Shown here one piece after another: positions 35,685-43,697 of a stretch of 64,000 nt of DNA; within the stretch, counting starts at the first letter, position 1; each line of letters begins with the position of its first letter. The stretch comes from Bog-756 sp963833585 (lineage in GTDB: Bacteria > Actinomycetota > Acidimicrobiia > Acidimicrobiales > RAAP-2): positions 992,001 through 1,056,000 of the forward strand of contig CAWHYF010000006.1 of the NCBI GenBank assembly GCA_963833585.1, written 5' to 3'. A program made the translations under genes and the position numbers. The notes beneath the pieces were generated by a model. It had not been told where the DNA came from. It saw only the letters and a program-made list of their open reading frames with translations, and did no database searches.

Positions 35685-38600
35685 GTGCGAGAGAACCGAT
35701 CCAAGGCCATCTGGCCGATCGCCATCTGCGGTGCCGTGTGCGGTCTCGTCCTCGTCACCGGAGGGCGCGCCGGCGGATCGAGTCCGGCGGCGAGCACCGC
35801 CCCGGCATCCCAACCTGCGAGCATCCCCAGCTACCAGTGGCCCGAGGCCCACGGCAATCCGCAACTCACCGGGTTGAGCGGCGACCCGTCCATCGGCACG
35901 GCCAACGCCAGTCAGCTCGGGGTGCGGTGGATGGCCAACATGGGGTCCCAGTCCCTGAGCTCGCCGGTGGTCGGATACAACAAGGCTCTGGGCCAGACAG
36001 TCGTGTACGCCGGCAACGAGGGGGGCTGGTTCACGGCGTACAGCGAGCTCACCGGTCAGACGCTGTGGTCGGAGAACATCGGTACGGCTATCCGTTCCAC
36101 TCCGGTCATCGACGGGTCCTCGATCTGGGTGGTCGGCACCTACAGCCCGCGGCTGATCAAGCTCGACGCCGCTACCGGCGCCCAACAGTGCTCCACCAGC
36201 CCGATCTACGCACTGGGTGAGGCCAGCCCGGTGGTGGCCACCCCGCCCGGTGGTCAGCGGACCATCTTCATGGGCTCGGTGGACCTGGCTCAGAACGGTC
36301 CGGTCTACGCCTTCCACACCGCCGACTGCTCACTCGCATGGCAGAACGCGCCGTATCCGGTCGGGGGCGGTGTCTGGGACTTCATGTCCTACGCCGTCGA
36401 CGCCCCGACCGCAGCCTTCCCCAGCGGTGAGCCCCTGGTCCTGTTCGGAACGTCGGACCCAGACGGCGAGGTGTACGCCCTCGACGCAACGACCGGCGCC
36501 CTGGTCTGGCGATTTCAGTCGGCAGTGGTCAACAACGACAGCGACATCGGCGCCGGTGTGGCGGTCAGCGCCCCGGGGGTCAACGGCTTCGCCGATGGCG
36601 TCGCCTACACGAACGGGAAGGACGGAATCACCTACGCCGTCGACCTCACGACCGGGGCCCAGATCTGGAGCTATGTCTTCGAGAACCCCGAAGTGGCGAA
36701 CGGGTCCCGGTCGACGCCTTCGCTGGCCGGAAACCAGCTCGTCTTCGGTACGAGTGTCGGGACGTTCGACCTCAACGCCACCACCGGCGCCCTCAACTGG
36801 CACTACCCGCTCCCGGCCGGCGATGAGAATCTTGGAGCTGTCGCGGTCGAGGGTCCTCCTGGGCAGCGAGTGGTGCTCACGACCAATCTCGACGGACAGT
36901 TCCAGGTGCTCTCCCTGGCCACGGGAGCGCTTCTCTACAGCTACCAGACCGGCAACTATGTCGGCTCGTCCCCGGCGGTTGTCGACCAGAACGTTCTCCT
37001 CACGTCGGCAGACGGGTTCCTCTATGACTTCGCCGTCGGTGGGGGGACGAGCGGTTCGCCGACGACCAGGGTGACCTCACCGGCCGCGAATTCGACCATC
37101 GCCAATCCCGGCCAGCTGACCATCTCGGGGACGGCGGGCGCTCCGGCTGGTGTGAGCCAGGTCCAGGTTCAGGTGCAGGAGGACGGCCAGAGTGGCGCCT
37201 GGTGGAGTACCGCCACTGGCTCGTGGGAGCCCGGGCCGTTCAACAACCCGGCGACCCTGGCCAATCCGGGGGCGACGTCAACGGCATGGTCCTTGCCGGT
37301 ACCCATGCCTGCCCGGGGCACCATCATCGAGGTGCGGGCCTCGGCGGTCGACGACACCGGGATCGCCGACCTCAGCCCGGACGGTACGTCGACGACGGCA
37401 TCGCACGAGACGTTCACCGTACTGCCCAGTACCACGTCCCCGACGCTTCAGACCAGTGTCACCCGCGTGGCTCCCGGCGCCAGTATGACGGTCACCGGTG
37501 GGGGCTACCAGCCCGGCGAACAGGTGGTGGTCGACCTGGTAACCTCGCCCGTCACCGAGCTTGCGAGGGTGACGGCGACGGCCCAGGGGAAGGTCCCGGC
37601 GACGGCGGTGACCGTTCCCACCTCCGTCGACTTCGGGCCCCGGGAGCTGACCTCGCAGGGACTCGCCTCTGGGGACACCGGAAGTACGACCGTCATCGTC
37701 TCCAACAACTGGAGCCAGTTCGGCGACACGGCGTCTCGGACAGGCACCGAGACCAACGACAACTACATTGTGACCAACGTCGCCCCTGACGGTCGCTTCT
37801 TCTTCGACCTCGTGTACAACTTCCCGGCGGACGCCCCGATCAACACCAGCCCGGCGGTCGACGGCGGCATGGCCTTCTTCGGCGACGACAAGGGCTCGTT
37901 CTTCAGCGTCAATGTCCACTCCGGGGCGCCGGTCTGGCAGAAGTCCTACCCCTCCGGCATCGACTCGTCGCCGGCGGTGAACAACGGGACGGTGTTCTTC
38001 GGCACCCGTGGCAAGTCGGTCAAAGCGGTCGGGGAACTGACTGGGGCGTACATCTGGTCGACGCCCACGACGTCCTCGGTCGAGAGCTCGCCGGCCGTGT
38101 CCGGCGGCAGCGTCTTCGTCGGCACGGATGACGGGACGCTTTACGCCCTCAACCAACAGACCGGGGCGGTGCAGTGGACCGCGAAGCTCTCCGCGGCCAT
38201 CCATTCCTCTCCCGCCGTCGACCCGACGCACTCGACCGTGATCGTGGGCGACGACAGCGGCCACGTCACCGCGCTGGCCACCGCGACAGGGGCTGTCGTT
38301 TGGTCCACCCTCACCGGTGCCGCGGTCACCGCGACTCCAATGGTCAACAACGGCTCGGTCTACATCGGTTCGCAGGACCATTCCGAGTACGCCCTGAACG
38401 GCGCCAGCGGGTCCGTCTTGTGGAAGTACCAGACCCAGGGACCCATCGTCTCCAACACGGTCTTCCTGTCGACCAAGGTGGCGGTGGGATCCGAGGACGG
38501 CACTCTCTACTACCTCAACCTGCACACCGGCGACGTCGTCAACTCCTACGTCGCGGGTTCGCCCATCCTCGGCGTCGCCGGCTCACCGCGTATCGTGGTG

Positions 38601-38783
38601 GCCACACTGAAGAATGGACAGGCGGTCGGGAACCGGATCGGCGGACAGGAGACCACCTGGAAGTACTACGGGGACGGAACGGCTCTGGCCACTGCGCCGG
38701 TGGTGAACAACGGGAACATCTTCGTCACCGGTCTCGACGGTAATCTCTACGTCTTCGGCACACCGGGGAGACCGGCCTACTAG
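35685..38783 (+). CDS. Secreted double PQQ-type beta-propeller protein
   Basis: A 1032-residue exported protein. GTG 35685 follows AAGGAGTAGAGG and opens a signal (KAIWPIAICGAVCGLVLVTG). Residues ~50-450 form one PQQ/WD-like propeller (QTVVYAGNEGGWFTAYSELT, YALDATTGALVWRFQSAVV, YAVDLTTGAQIWSYVFENPE). Residues ~460-690 hold two Ig-like beta-sandwich segments, the second with TVTGGGYQPGEQVVVDLVTS. Residues ~700-1030 form a second propeller (FSVNVHSGAPVWQKSYPSGI, YALNQQTGAVQWTAKLSAAI, YYLNLHTGDVVNSYVAGSPI). The TGxxxW strand motif recurs in most blades. The residues that bind PQQ and calcium in dehydrogenases are not evident, so a scaffold or binding function is more likely than an enzyme. It is last in a two-gene operon. 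Confidence 0.85.
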   Translation: MRENRSKAIWPIAICGAVCGLVLVTGGRAGGSSPAASTAPASQPASIPSYQWPEAHGNPQLTGLSGDPSIGTANASQLGVRWMANMGSQSLSSPVVGYNKALGQTVVYAGNEGGWFTAYSELTGQTLWSENIGTAIRSTPVIDGSSIWVVGTYSPRLIKLDAATGAQQCSTSPIYALGEASPVVATPPGGQRTIFMGSVDLAQNGPVYAFHTADCSLAWQNAPYPVGGGVWDFMSYAVDAPTAAFPSGEPLVLFGTSDPDGEVYALDATTGALVWRFQSAVVNNDSDIGAGVAVSAPGVNGFADGVAYTNGKDGITYAVDLTTGAQIWSYVFENPEVANGSRSTPSLAGNQLVFGTSVGTFDLNATTGALNWHYPLPAGDENLGAVAVEGPPGQRVVLTTNLDGQFQVLSLATGALLYSYQTGNYVGSSPAVVDQNVLLTSADGFLYDFAVGGGTSGSPTTRVTSPAANSTIANPGQLTISGTAGAPAGVSQVQVQVQEDGQSGAWWSTATGSWEPGPFNNPATLANPGATSTAWSLPVPMPARGTIIEVRASAVDDTGIADLSPDGTSTTASHETFTVLPSTTSPTLQTSVTRVAPGASMTVTGGGYQPGEQVVVDLVTSPVTELARVTATAQGKVPATAVTVPTSVDFGPRELTSQGLASGDTGSTTVIVSNNWSQFGDTASRTGTETNDNYIVTNVAPDGRFFFDLVYNFPADAPINTSPAVDGGMAFFGDDKGSFFSVNVHSGAPVWQKSYPSGIDSSPAVNNGTVFFGTRGKSVKAVGELTGAYIWSTPTTSSVESSPAVSGGSVFVGTDDGTLYALNQQTGAVQWTAKLSAAIHSSPAVDPTHSTVIVGDDSGHVTALATATGAVVWSTLTGAAVTATPMVNNGSVYIGSQDHSEYALNGASGSVLWKYQTQGPIVSNTVFLSTKVAVGSEDGTLYYLNLHTGDVVNSYVAGSPILGVAGSPRIVVATLKNGQAVGNRIGGQETTWKYYGDGTALATAPVVNNGNIFVTGLDGNLYVFGTPGRPAY

Positions 38784-38832
38784 TTCTCGTTCCGCTCCCG
38801 CGTGTCTCTCAGCTCTCGACGATGCCGGCACC

Positions 38833-38850
38833 CCCCGCTCGGAAACGGGG
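38833..38850. terminator. Weak hairpin between convergent genes
   Basis: CCCCG and CGGGG pair across an 8-base loop between the propeller gene and the convergent TetR gene. The stem is short and lacks a T-run, so it is only a possible bidirectional terminator. Confidence 0.25.
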
Positions 38851-38864
38851 CGCCCGCCGAACGG

Positions 38865-39455
38865 TCAGTGGCGGAGATCGAGGAACTCTCGCGTGAGGTG
38901 CAGAAGTTGAAACCGCAGCGAGTCGTCGTCGAGATCCGCGACCAGTGGGTGCATGACTCCGCCGCCGATGGCAGTTGAGATCATCGCCACCCGAACACGC
39001 GCCTCGGCCCCGTTGTCGCGTCCGATCAGCACACCGTAGAGACGCTCCATGAATTGTTGGAACGGCTTGTGCTCGGAAAGGAGTCGGACGACCGCGGGGT
39101 CGTGTTGAAGGGTGATCACCATGCGACGGCGCTCCACGGCGAGATCGATCACCTGGGTGAGGAGGTACTCGAGGGCGCGCGGGCGGTCATCGTCGGCTTC
39201 GGCGGCCTCCAGCGCCGCCTCGAGTCTCGAGAGCTCGACCTCCACGGCGGCGACGACGATCTCTTCTTTGGTCCGGAACTGGTGGTAGACCGCCGCCTTG
39301 GTCACACCGATGTCGTCGGCGATCATCTGTAGCGATGTCCCGCTGACACCGTGCTTCGCGAACAACTCGAGCGCAGCGCGGATGATTCGACTCTGGGCGG
39401 CGCTGTAGGGATCGAGGCCCGACCGGCCGCCGGAAGACGGCCCGAAGGGGTGCAT
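38865..39455 (-). CDS. TetR-family regulator with tandem operators
   Basis: A 196-residue TetR repressor. The HTH is SRIIRAALELFAKHGVSGTS and MIADDIGVTKAAVYHQFRTK near residues 22-65; the rest is the helical effector domain (LEYLLTQVIDLAVERRRMVI). TATCCT at 39462-39467 (minus strand) ends 6 bases before the ATG, indicating a leaderless transcript. Two near-identical palindromes at 39466-39501 overlap this promoter, so autoregulation is expected. No divergent gene starts within 500 bases, so other targets may lie elsewhere in the genome. The effector is unknown. Confidence 0.9.
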   Translation of the reverse strand: MHPFGPSSGGRSGLDPYSAAQSRIIRAALELFAKHGVSGTSLQMIADDIGVTKAAVYHQFRTKEEIVVAAVEVELSRLEAALEAAEADDDRPRALEYLLTQVIDLAVERRRMVITLQHDPAVVRLLSEHKPFQQFMERLYGVLIGRDNGAEARVRVAMISTAIGGGVMHPLVADLDDDSLRFQLLHLTREFLDLRH

Positions 39456-39988
39456 GCCCGGAGGATAGCCGATCGGCCTGCCACATCTAGCCGATCGGCT
39501 ATCGTCGGGCCCGGGTCGTGGCAGTGCTCACCGCCGCCGCAGACCGCGGTTCCGACGCCGGGAGCCTTCAGCCGGAACCAGCAAGGAAGAGGACCGCGGT
39601 GTCAACCGCTGCGTCGGCGGTCTTGGTCTCGGCGTCCCCTCGTCGTTCCGGTGACCCGGGCCGCCGCCGCGCTGATCTGGGAGGACACCTCGAGTCCGAG
39701 GTAACCCTCTGCAGACCCTCAGTCGGGCCTTGGTCCACCGGATCTCCCACCTGCGGTATCGTTTCCACCCTGTCACGTGCTGCCGGCTGCCGGCAGAGCA
39801 GCGATTGACAGTTTCTCATTGTTTTCCATACGCGGATCTGAATGCCTCGACGTCACCGGCGTGGCTCGACGGAACCACCGTCGAGCGGCACCGTATCGGC
39901 GCCCGGCCTGGACGGTCGTCACCGAGTGGCGGAGATCGACCATGATCGACGGAATAGTGTGATTCACCAACGGATCGCCGGGGGGCAC
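39456..39988. other. Intergenic region upstream of sqdB
   Basis: About 530 bases. The left part carries the TetR operators and promoter. In the right part TTGACA at 39805-39810, 17 bases before ATACGC, sits in the AT-richest stretch of the region and may drive the sqdB operon with a ~150-base leader. The short open frames are not convincing. Confidence 0.35.
39466..39501. promoter_or_regulatory. Tandem TetR palindromes
   Basis: TAGCCGATCGGCTA at 39488-39501 is a perfect 14-bp palindrome. A second copy, TAGCCGATCGGC, lies at 39466-39477 and matches 12 of the 14 positions. Their centres are 22 bp apart, two helical turns, so two dimers could bind the same DNA face. The left copy overlaps the -10 of the TetR gene. 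Confidence 0.75.
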
Positions 39989-41206
39989 ATGCGCATCGTG
40001 GTTCTAGGAGGGGACGGGTTCTGCGGGTGGCCGACTGCGCTGCACCTGTCGGCCGTCGGGCACGACGTGACGATCGTCGACAACCTGAGCCGGCGACGCA
40101 TCGACGAGGAACTCGGAGTGGAGTCCCTGACGCCGATCCGGCCGACGATCGAGCGGGTCGCCACATGGACCGAGTCGACTGGCCTGACCATCGACTATGT
40201 CCACCTCGACCTGGCCTCGGACTACGACGGGCTCCTGGCGTTCCTGGCCGAGCGCCGGCCTGACGCGGTGGTTCACTTTGCCGAGCAGCGGGCCGCCCCC
40301 TACTCGATGCGGGACAGCCGAGCCAAGCGGTACACCGTGGACAACAACGTCAGCGGCACCCACAACCTCCTCTCCTCCATTGTGGAGTCTGGACTCGACA
40401 TCGCAGTCGTCCACCTGGGCACGATGGGGGTCTACGGCTACGGCTGGTCCGACAGCGCTCCAATCCCGGAGGGATACCTCTCCATCCAGGTGTCCACCTC
40501 TTCGGGCGACCTCGAGCGGGAGATCCTGCATCCGGCCAATCCCGGGTCGATTTACCATATGACAAAGACACTCGACCAGCAGATGTTCGCCTTCTACGCC
40601 AAGAACGACGGGCTCCGGGTCACCGACCTGCATCAGGGCATCGTCTGGGGCACCCAGACGGTGCAGACCGCTCTCGACGAACGCCTGATCAACCGGTTCG
40701 ACTACGACGGCGACTACGGCACGGTGCTCAACCGCTTCATCATGCAGGCCGCTCTGGGCCACCCGTTGACCGTGCACGGCACGGGTGGCCAGACCCGGGC
40801 ATTCATCCACATTCGAGACACCGTCCGGTGCGTCGAGATCGCCCTGGCCCACCCCCCTGAGCGGGGTGACCGGCCGGCCGTGTTCAACCAGGTCACCGAG
40901 ACCTACCGGGTCCGAGACCTCGCCGAGTTGGTGTCCCGACTCACCGGGGCCGAGATCGCCTACCTTCCCAACCCTCGCAAGGAGGCCTCCGAGAACGAGT
41001 TGTCGGTCACCAACGACCGGTTCCTGGCCCTGGGCCTCCAGCCGACGACGCTCTCGGAGGGCCTCATCGAGGAGACCCTCGAGATCGGCCAGAAATACGC
41101 CTCGCGCGCCGACCCCAGCAAGATCATGGCCCGGTCTGTGTGGACGGCGGGAATGGAGACCTCGCCCGATCTGATGAAACGGACACCACCGGCTGGGTCC
41201 AGGTAG
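39989..41206 (+). CDS. sqdB: UDP-sulfoquinovose synthase (SQD1/SqdB family)
   Basis: A 405-residue NAD-dependent extended SDR that converts UDP-glucose plus sulfite to UDP-sulfoquinovose. The sequence follows plant SQD1 block by block: GGDGFCGWPTALHLS at the cofactor site, IVDNLSRRRIDEELGVESLT, VVHFAEQRAAPYSMRDS, NNVSGTHNLL, HLGTMGVYGYG, the catalytic YHMTK and DLHQGIVWGTQT. LNRFIMQAALGHPLTVHGTG and HIRDTVRCVEIAL then follow. The block order and the SQD1-specific EQRAAPYSM and LNRF segments separate it from ordinary GalE/RmlB epimerases. ATG 39989 starts at MRIVVLGGDG; the frame is open further upstream without a ribosome site. A membrane glycosyltransferase follows 31 bases after the stop, so the sulfonated sugar probably ends up on a surface lipid or glycan. 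Confidence 0.9.
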   Translation: MRIVVLGGDGFCGWPTALHLSAVGHDVTIVDNLSRRRIDEELGVESLTPIRPTIERVATWTESTGLTIDYVHLDLASDYDGLLAFLAERRPDAVVHFAEQRAAPYSMRDSRAKRYTVDNNVSGTHNLLSSIVESGLDIAVVHLGTMGVYGYGWSDSAPIPEGYLSIQVSTSSGDLEREILHPANPGSIYHMTKTLDQQMFAFYAKNDGLRVTDLHQGIVWGTQTVQTALDERLINRFDYDGDYGTVLNRFIMQAALGHPLTVHGTGGQTRAFIHIRDTVRCVEIALAHPPERGDRPAVFNQVTETYRVRDLAELVSRLTGAEIAYLPNPRKEASENELSVTNDRFLALGLQPTTLSEGLIEETLEIGQKYASRADPSKIMARSVWTAGMETSPDLMKRTPPAGSR

Positions 41207-41237
41207 CCGGAACGGTCGGGGTCGACCACGTGGCGCG

Positions 41238-43625
41238 GTGATCGGCCTCCTCGTCATCCCGGCGGTGGCGTTCGGGCTGCTGTGGCTGAACGTGGCCACC
41301 CGGCGGAGCTCCCTCGGATTCTCGCGTCTCTCGATGCGCGGGGCGTTCGTGCTGGCCTTCCTGCTCTTCGAACTGGTGGTACTGGCGGTCACCGAAGTGG
41401 CCAGCATCGGGCGAAACCTCACGTCGGGAGTCGTGACAACGGCCTGGTGCATGGTGGCAGTCGTACTGGCTGCCGGTGCCTGGGGGCGGATCGGCTCGCC
41501 TGCCGCCATCAGCCAGAACGTTCGAGCCGCGAGCCGTCGGCTACGGGAAAGCCTCGCGTCGTTGGGGATCGCCGACCGGCTCGGCGTCGGCGTCCTCGTG
41601 GCCATCTTCGGGATCCTGGCGGTTGTCGGCCTGGAATACCTTCCGAGCAACTCCGACTCGTTGGTGTACCACCTTGCTCGCGTCGAGCACTGGATCCAAA
41701 ACCGCACGGTGGCCCCGTTCGCCACCCACTACCTGCCCCAGGTGGAGTTCCCGCCCTTGGGAGAGTACAACCTCGCGCTCCTCCACCTCCTCGGCGGGAC
41801 GGACCGGGTCGACGCCGTCGTGGCCCTGCTCTCCTTCACCGTCTGCATCGTGGGGTTGTCGGAGCTGGCCAGGCTCTTCGGGGCGCCGCCAACAGTTCAG
41901 ATCCAGGCCGCGCTGATAGGTGCCACCATTCCAACCGGGGTCCTCCTGGCCACCAGCACCGAGAACGACTGCTTCGCCGCCGCCGTGGGCATCGGGATCC
42001 TCGTCATCCTGGCGGCGTTTCCCGCCGACGGTCTTCGTTGGCGGGCCGCGGCGATCATTGGGCTGTCAGTGGGGCTGGCCTACTTGTCGAAAACCACCGT
42101 CCTCGTGATGCTGGCGCCGGCCGGTGCCGTCCTGGCCGTCCTCGTCGTGTATCGGGCCAAGCGGACCACCGACCGGGGACGCCGCGCTCTCGGAGTCCTG
42201 GGCGCAGTCGGGATGGCCGGCGCGTGCGCCCTCGTCGTGGTCGCCCCGTTCACGGCACGGGAGATTGCCGTCTTCGGTACGCCGGTCGGACCTGCGACAT
42301 CGGAATCCGCCAGTTCGCATCTCACAATGGACGCCGGAGTGGCGAACCTCACCCGTTCCCTGGCCAACGACTTCGCCATCGGGAACGGGAGATCCGGGAT
42401 CGAGTACCTCGTAGGCCGCACCGTGCTTCACGTGCTGCACGGGATCTTCGTCGACACCCACATCTCTCCGAGCGACGCCCGTTACAGCAACACCCCATCG
42501 GCGAACCCCTTCGCCGTCGCCGACCAGTCCACGTTCCAACGCAATGAAGCCAGAGGTGCGGACCCGTGGAACGTCCTCCTCGTACTCGCCGCCATGATCC
42601 TCCTGGCTGTGGCCGCGATGCGGGGCAGGAGGTGGTCCAGGCTGCCGCTCCTCTTCGGGTTGGCGCTCATCGTCGGCTGGATCGGGTTCTATGCCACGGC
42701 CAGATGGGGTCCCTACAGCGCCCGCTACGGCCTCGTGGTGCTCGCACCATGCAGTGTCGTGTGTGCCATGGGACTGGGCACACTGCCGCGGTGGGTGGGC
42801 CGAGTGGTGGTGGCCGCCCTCGTGGTGGCGAGCCTCCCCCAGCTGGTGGACAACTACGCCCGACCCCTGGTTCCGGCACCCGGGGCCAACGAGCCGGCAC
42901 TCGAGCCCTACCTGGTGCTCTGCTGCGGTTCGGACGCGGCCCAGACCGCGGTCGCCTATCGACGGGTGGCCTCGGTGCTACGCCAGTCCGGCTGCGGGCG
43001 GGCGGGGATCGCCAACTGGGTGGAGTTCGAGTACCCCCTCTGGGTTGCCGTCCGGGAGAGTGGATGGACCGGGACACTCGACGATGTCGACGTCACCAAC
43101 CGGACAGCGGCACTCGAGTCGACCGAGGCGACCTGCGCACAGTTCTCCCAGGTGGGATCAGGGTATCGGACCCCGGCCGCGGCCAACCTGCAATTCGGCG
43201 ACCTGGTGGTCTCGATCACCCCGGCCCTGGCACCCAGGATCCGCACGACGATGGCCAACTTCTCCAGTTCGGCCGCCGGTGTGCGGCTCTTCCCGGGCGA
43301 GGGCTGGGTTCCTCTGGTCTACGGGGTCGCCGCCGTCGGGACCCGGGCGTCGCTCTACGTAACCAGCCCGACCGCCCGATCCATGACGCTCAGAATGCAG
43401 TTCGCCCCTGGGCTCGGAGACACCCGGGTCGTCGTGTCCGACCGCTCCGGCCACGTGCTTCCGTCGGTTTCGGAGCACGGTCTGACCCAGACGGCGGTCG
43501 CAGTGGAGTCCGGTGTCACCCGATTGGACCTCGCCGTGAGCTCACCCAGTCGGGACCACCGGGCCCCCTTCGCCCTCACCGAGGTGTCGATTGCGCCGGC
43601 CGACGCGGCGAAGCCCCGGTCGTGA
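41238..43625 (+). CDS. GT-C membrane glycosyltransferase, ArnT/PMT-like
   Basis: A 795-residue polytopic protein with about a dozen hydrophobic helices in residues 1-560 and a large extracytoplasmic C-terminal domain. The loop YHLARVEHWIQNRTVAPFAT then HYLPQVEFPPLGEYNL, after the second helical hairpin, is typical of GT-C enzymes that use polyprenyl-phosphate sugars. The ATSTENDCFAAAVGIG and YLSKTTVLVMLAPAGA segments also fit. The C-terminal ~230 residues are soluble and beta-rich with Cys pairs (LVLCCGSDAA, QSGCGRAG). It is translated from GTG 41238 directly after sqdB, so the two genes are probably one operon. The donor might be a sulfoquinovose-derived lipid-linked sugar, but that is inference from context. 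Confidence 0.82.
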   Translation: MIGLLVIPAVAFGLLWLNVATRRSSLGFSRLSMRGAFVLAFLLFELVVLAVTEVASIGRNLTSGVVTTAWCMVAVVLAAGAWGRIGSPAAISQNVRAASRRLRESLASLGIADRLGVGVLVAIFGILAVVGLEYLPSNSDSLVYHLARVEHWIQNRTVAPFATHYLPQVEFPPLGEYNLALLHLLGGTDRVDAVVALLSFTVCIVGLSELARLFGAPPTVQIQAALIGATIPTGVLLATSTENDCFAAAVGIGILVILAAFPADGLRWRAAAIIGLSVGLAYLSKTTVLVMLAPAGAVLAVLVVYRAKRTTDRGRRALGVLGAVGMAGACALVVVAPFTAREIAVFGTPVGPATSESASSHLTMDAGVANLTRSLANDFAIGNGRSGIEYLVGRTVLHVLHGIFVDTHISPSDARYSNTPSANPFAVADQSTFQRNEARGADPWNVLLVLAAMILLAVAAMRGRRWSRLPLLFGLALIVGWIGFYATARWGPYSARYGLVVLAPCSVVCAMGLGTLPRWVGRVVVAALVVASLPQLVDNYARPLVPAPGANEPALEPYLVLCCGSDAAQTAVAYRRVASVLRQSGCGRAGIANWVEFEYPLWVAVRESGWTGTLDDVDVTNRTAALESTEATCAQFSQVGSGYRTPAAANLQFGDLVVSITPALAPRIRTTMANFSSSAAGVRLFPGEGWVPLVYGVAAVGTRASLYVTSPTARSMTLRMQFAPGLGDTRVVVSDRSGHVLPSVSEHGLTQTAVAVESGVTRLDLAVSSPSRDHRAPFALTEVSIAPADAAKPRS

Positions 43626-43683
43626 CCGCCGGACGGGCCCTGGCCGTCAACTCCCACCAAACCCCGACCATCTCGCAGGCGGC

Positions 43684-43689
43684 TACGGT
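43684..43689 (+). promoter_or_regulatory. -10 box of wHTH-NB-ARC regulator (leaderless)
   Basis: TACGGT ends 8 bases before GTG 43698, with no Shine-Dalgarno sequence. The same hexamer precedes the BTAD regulator at 29870. Confidence 0.4.
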
Positions 43690-43697
43690 CTGGAGAT

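Noticed and set aside
40004..41725. 573-codon open frame antisense to sqdB and the GT-C gene
   Set aside because: No recognisable domain and it crosses two well-supported genes.
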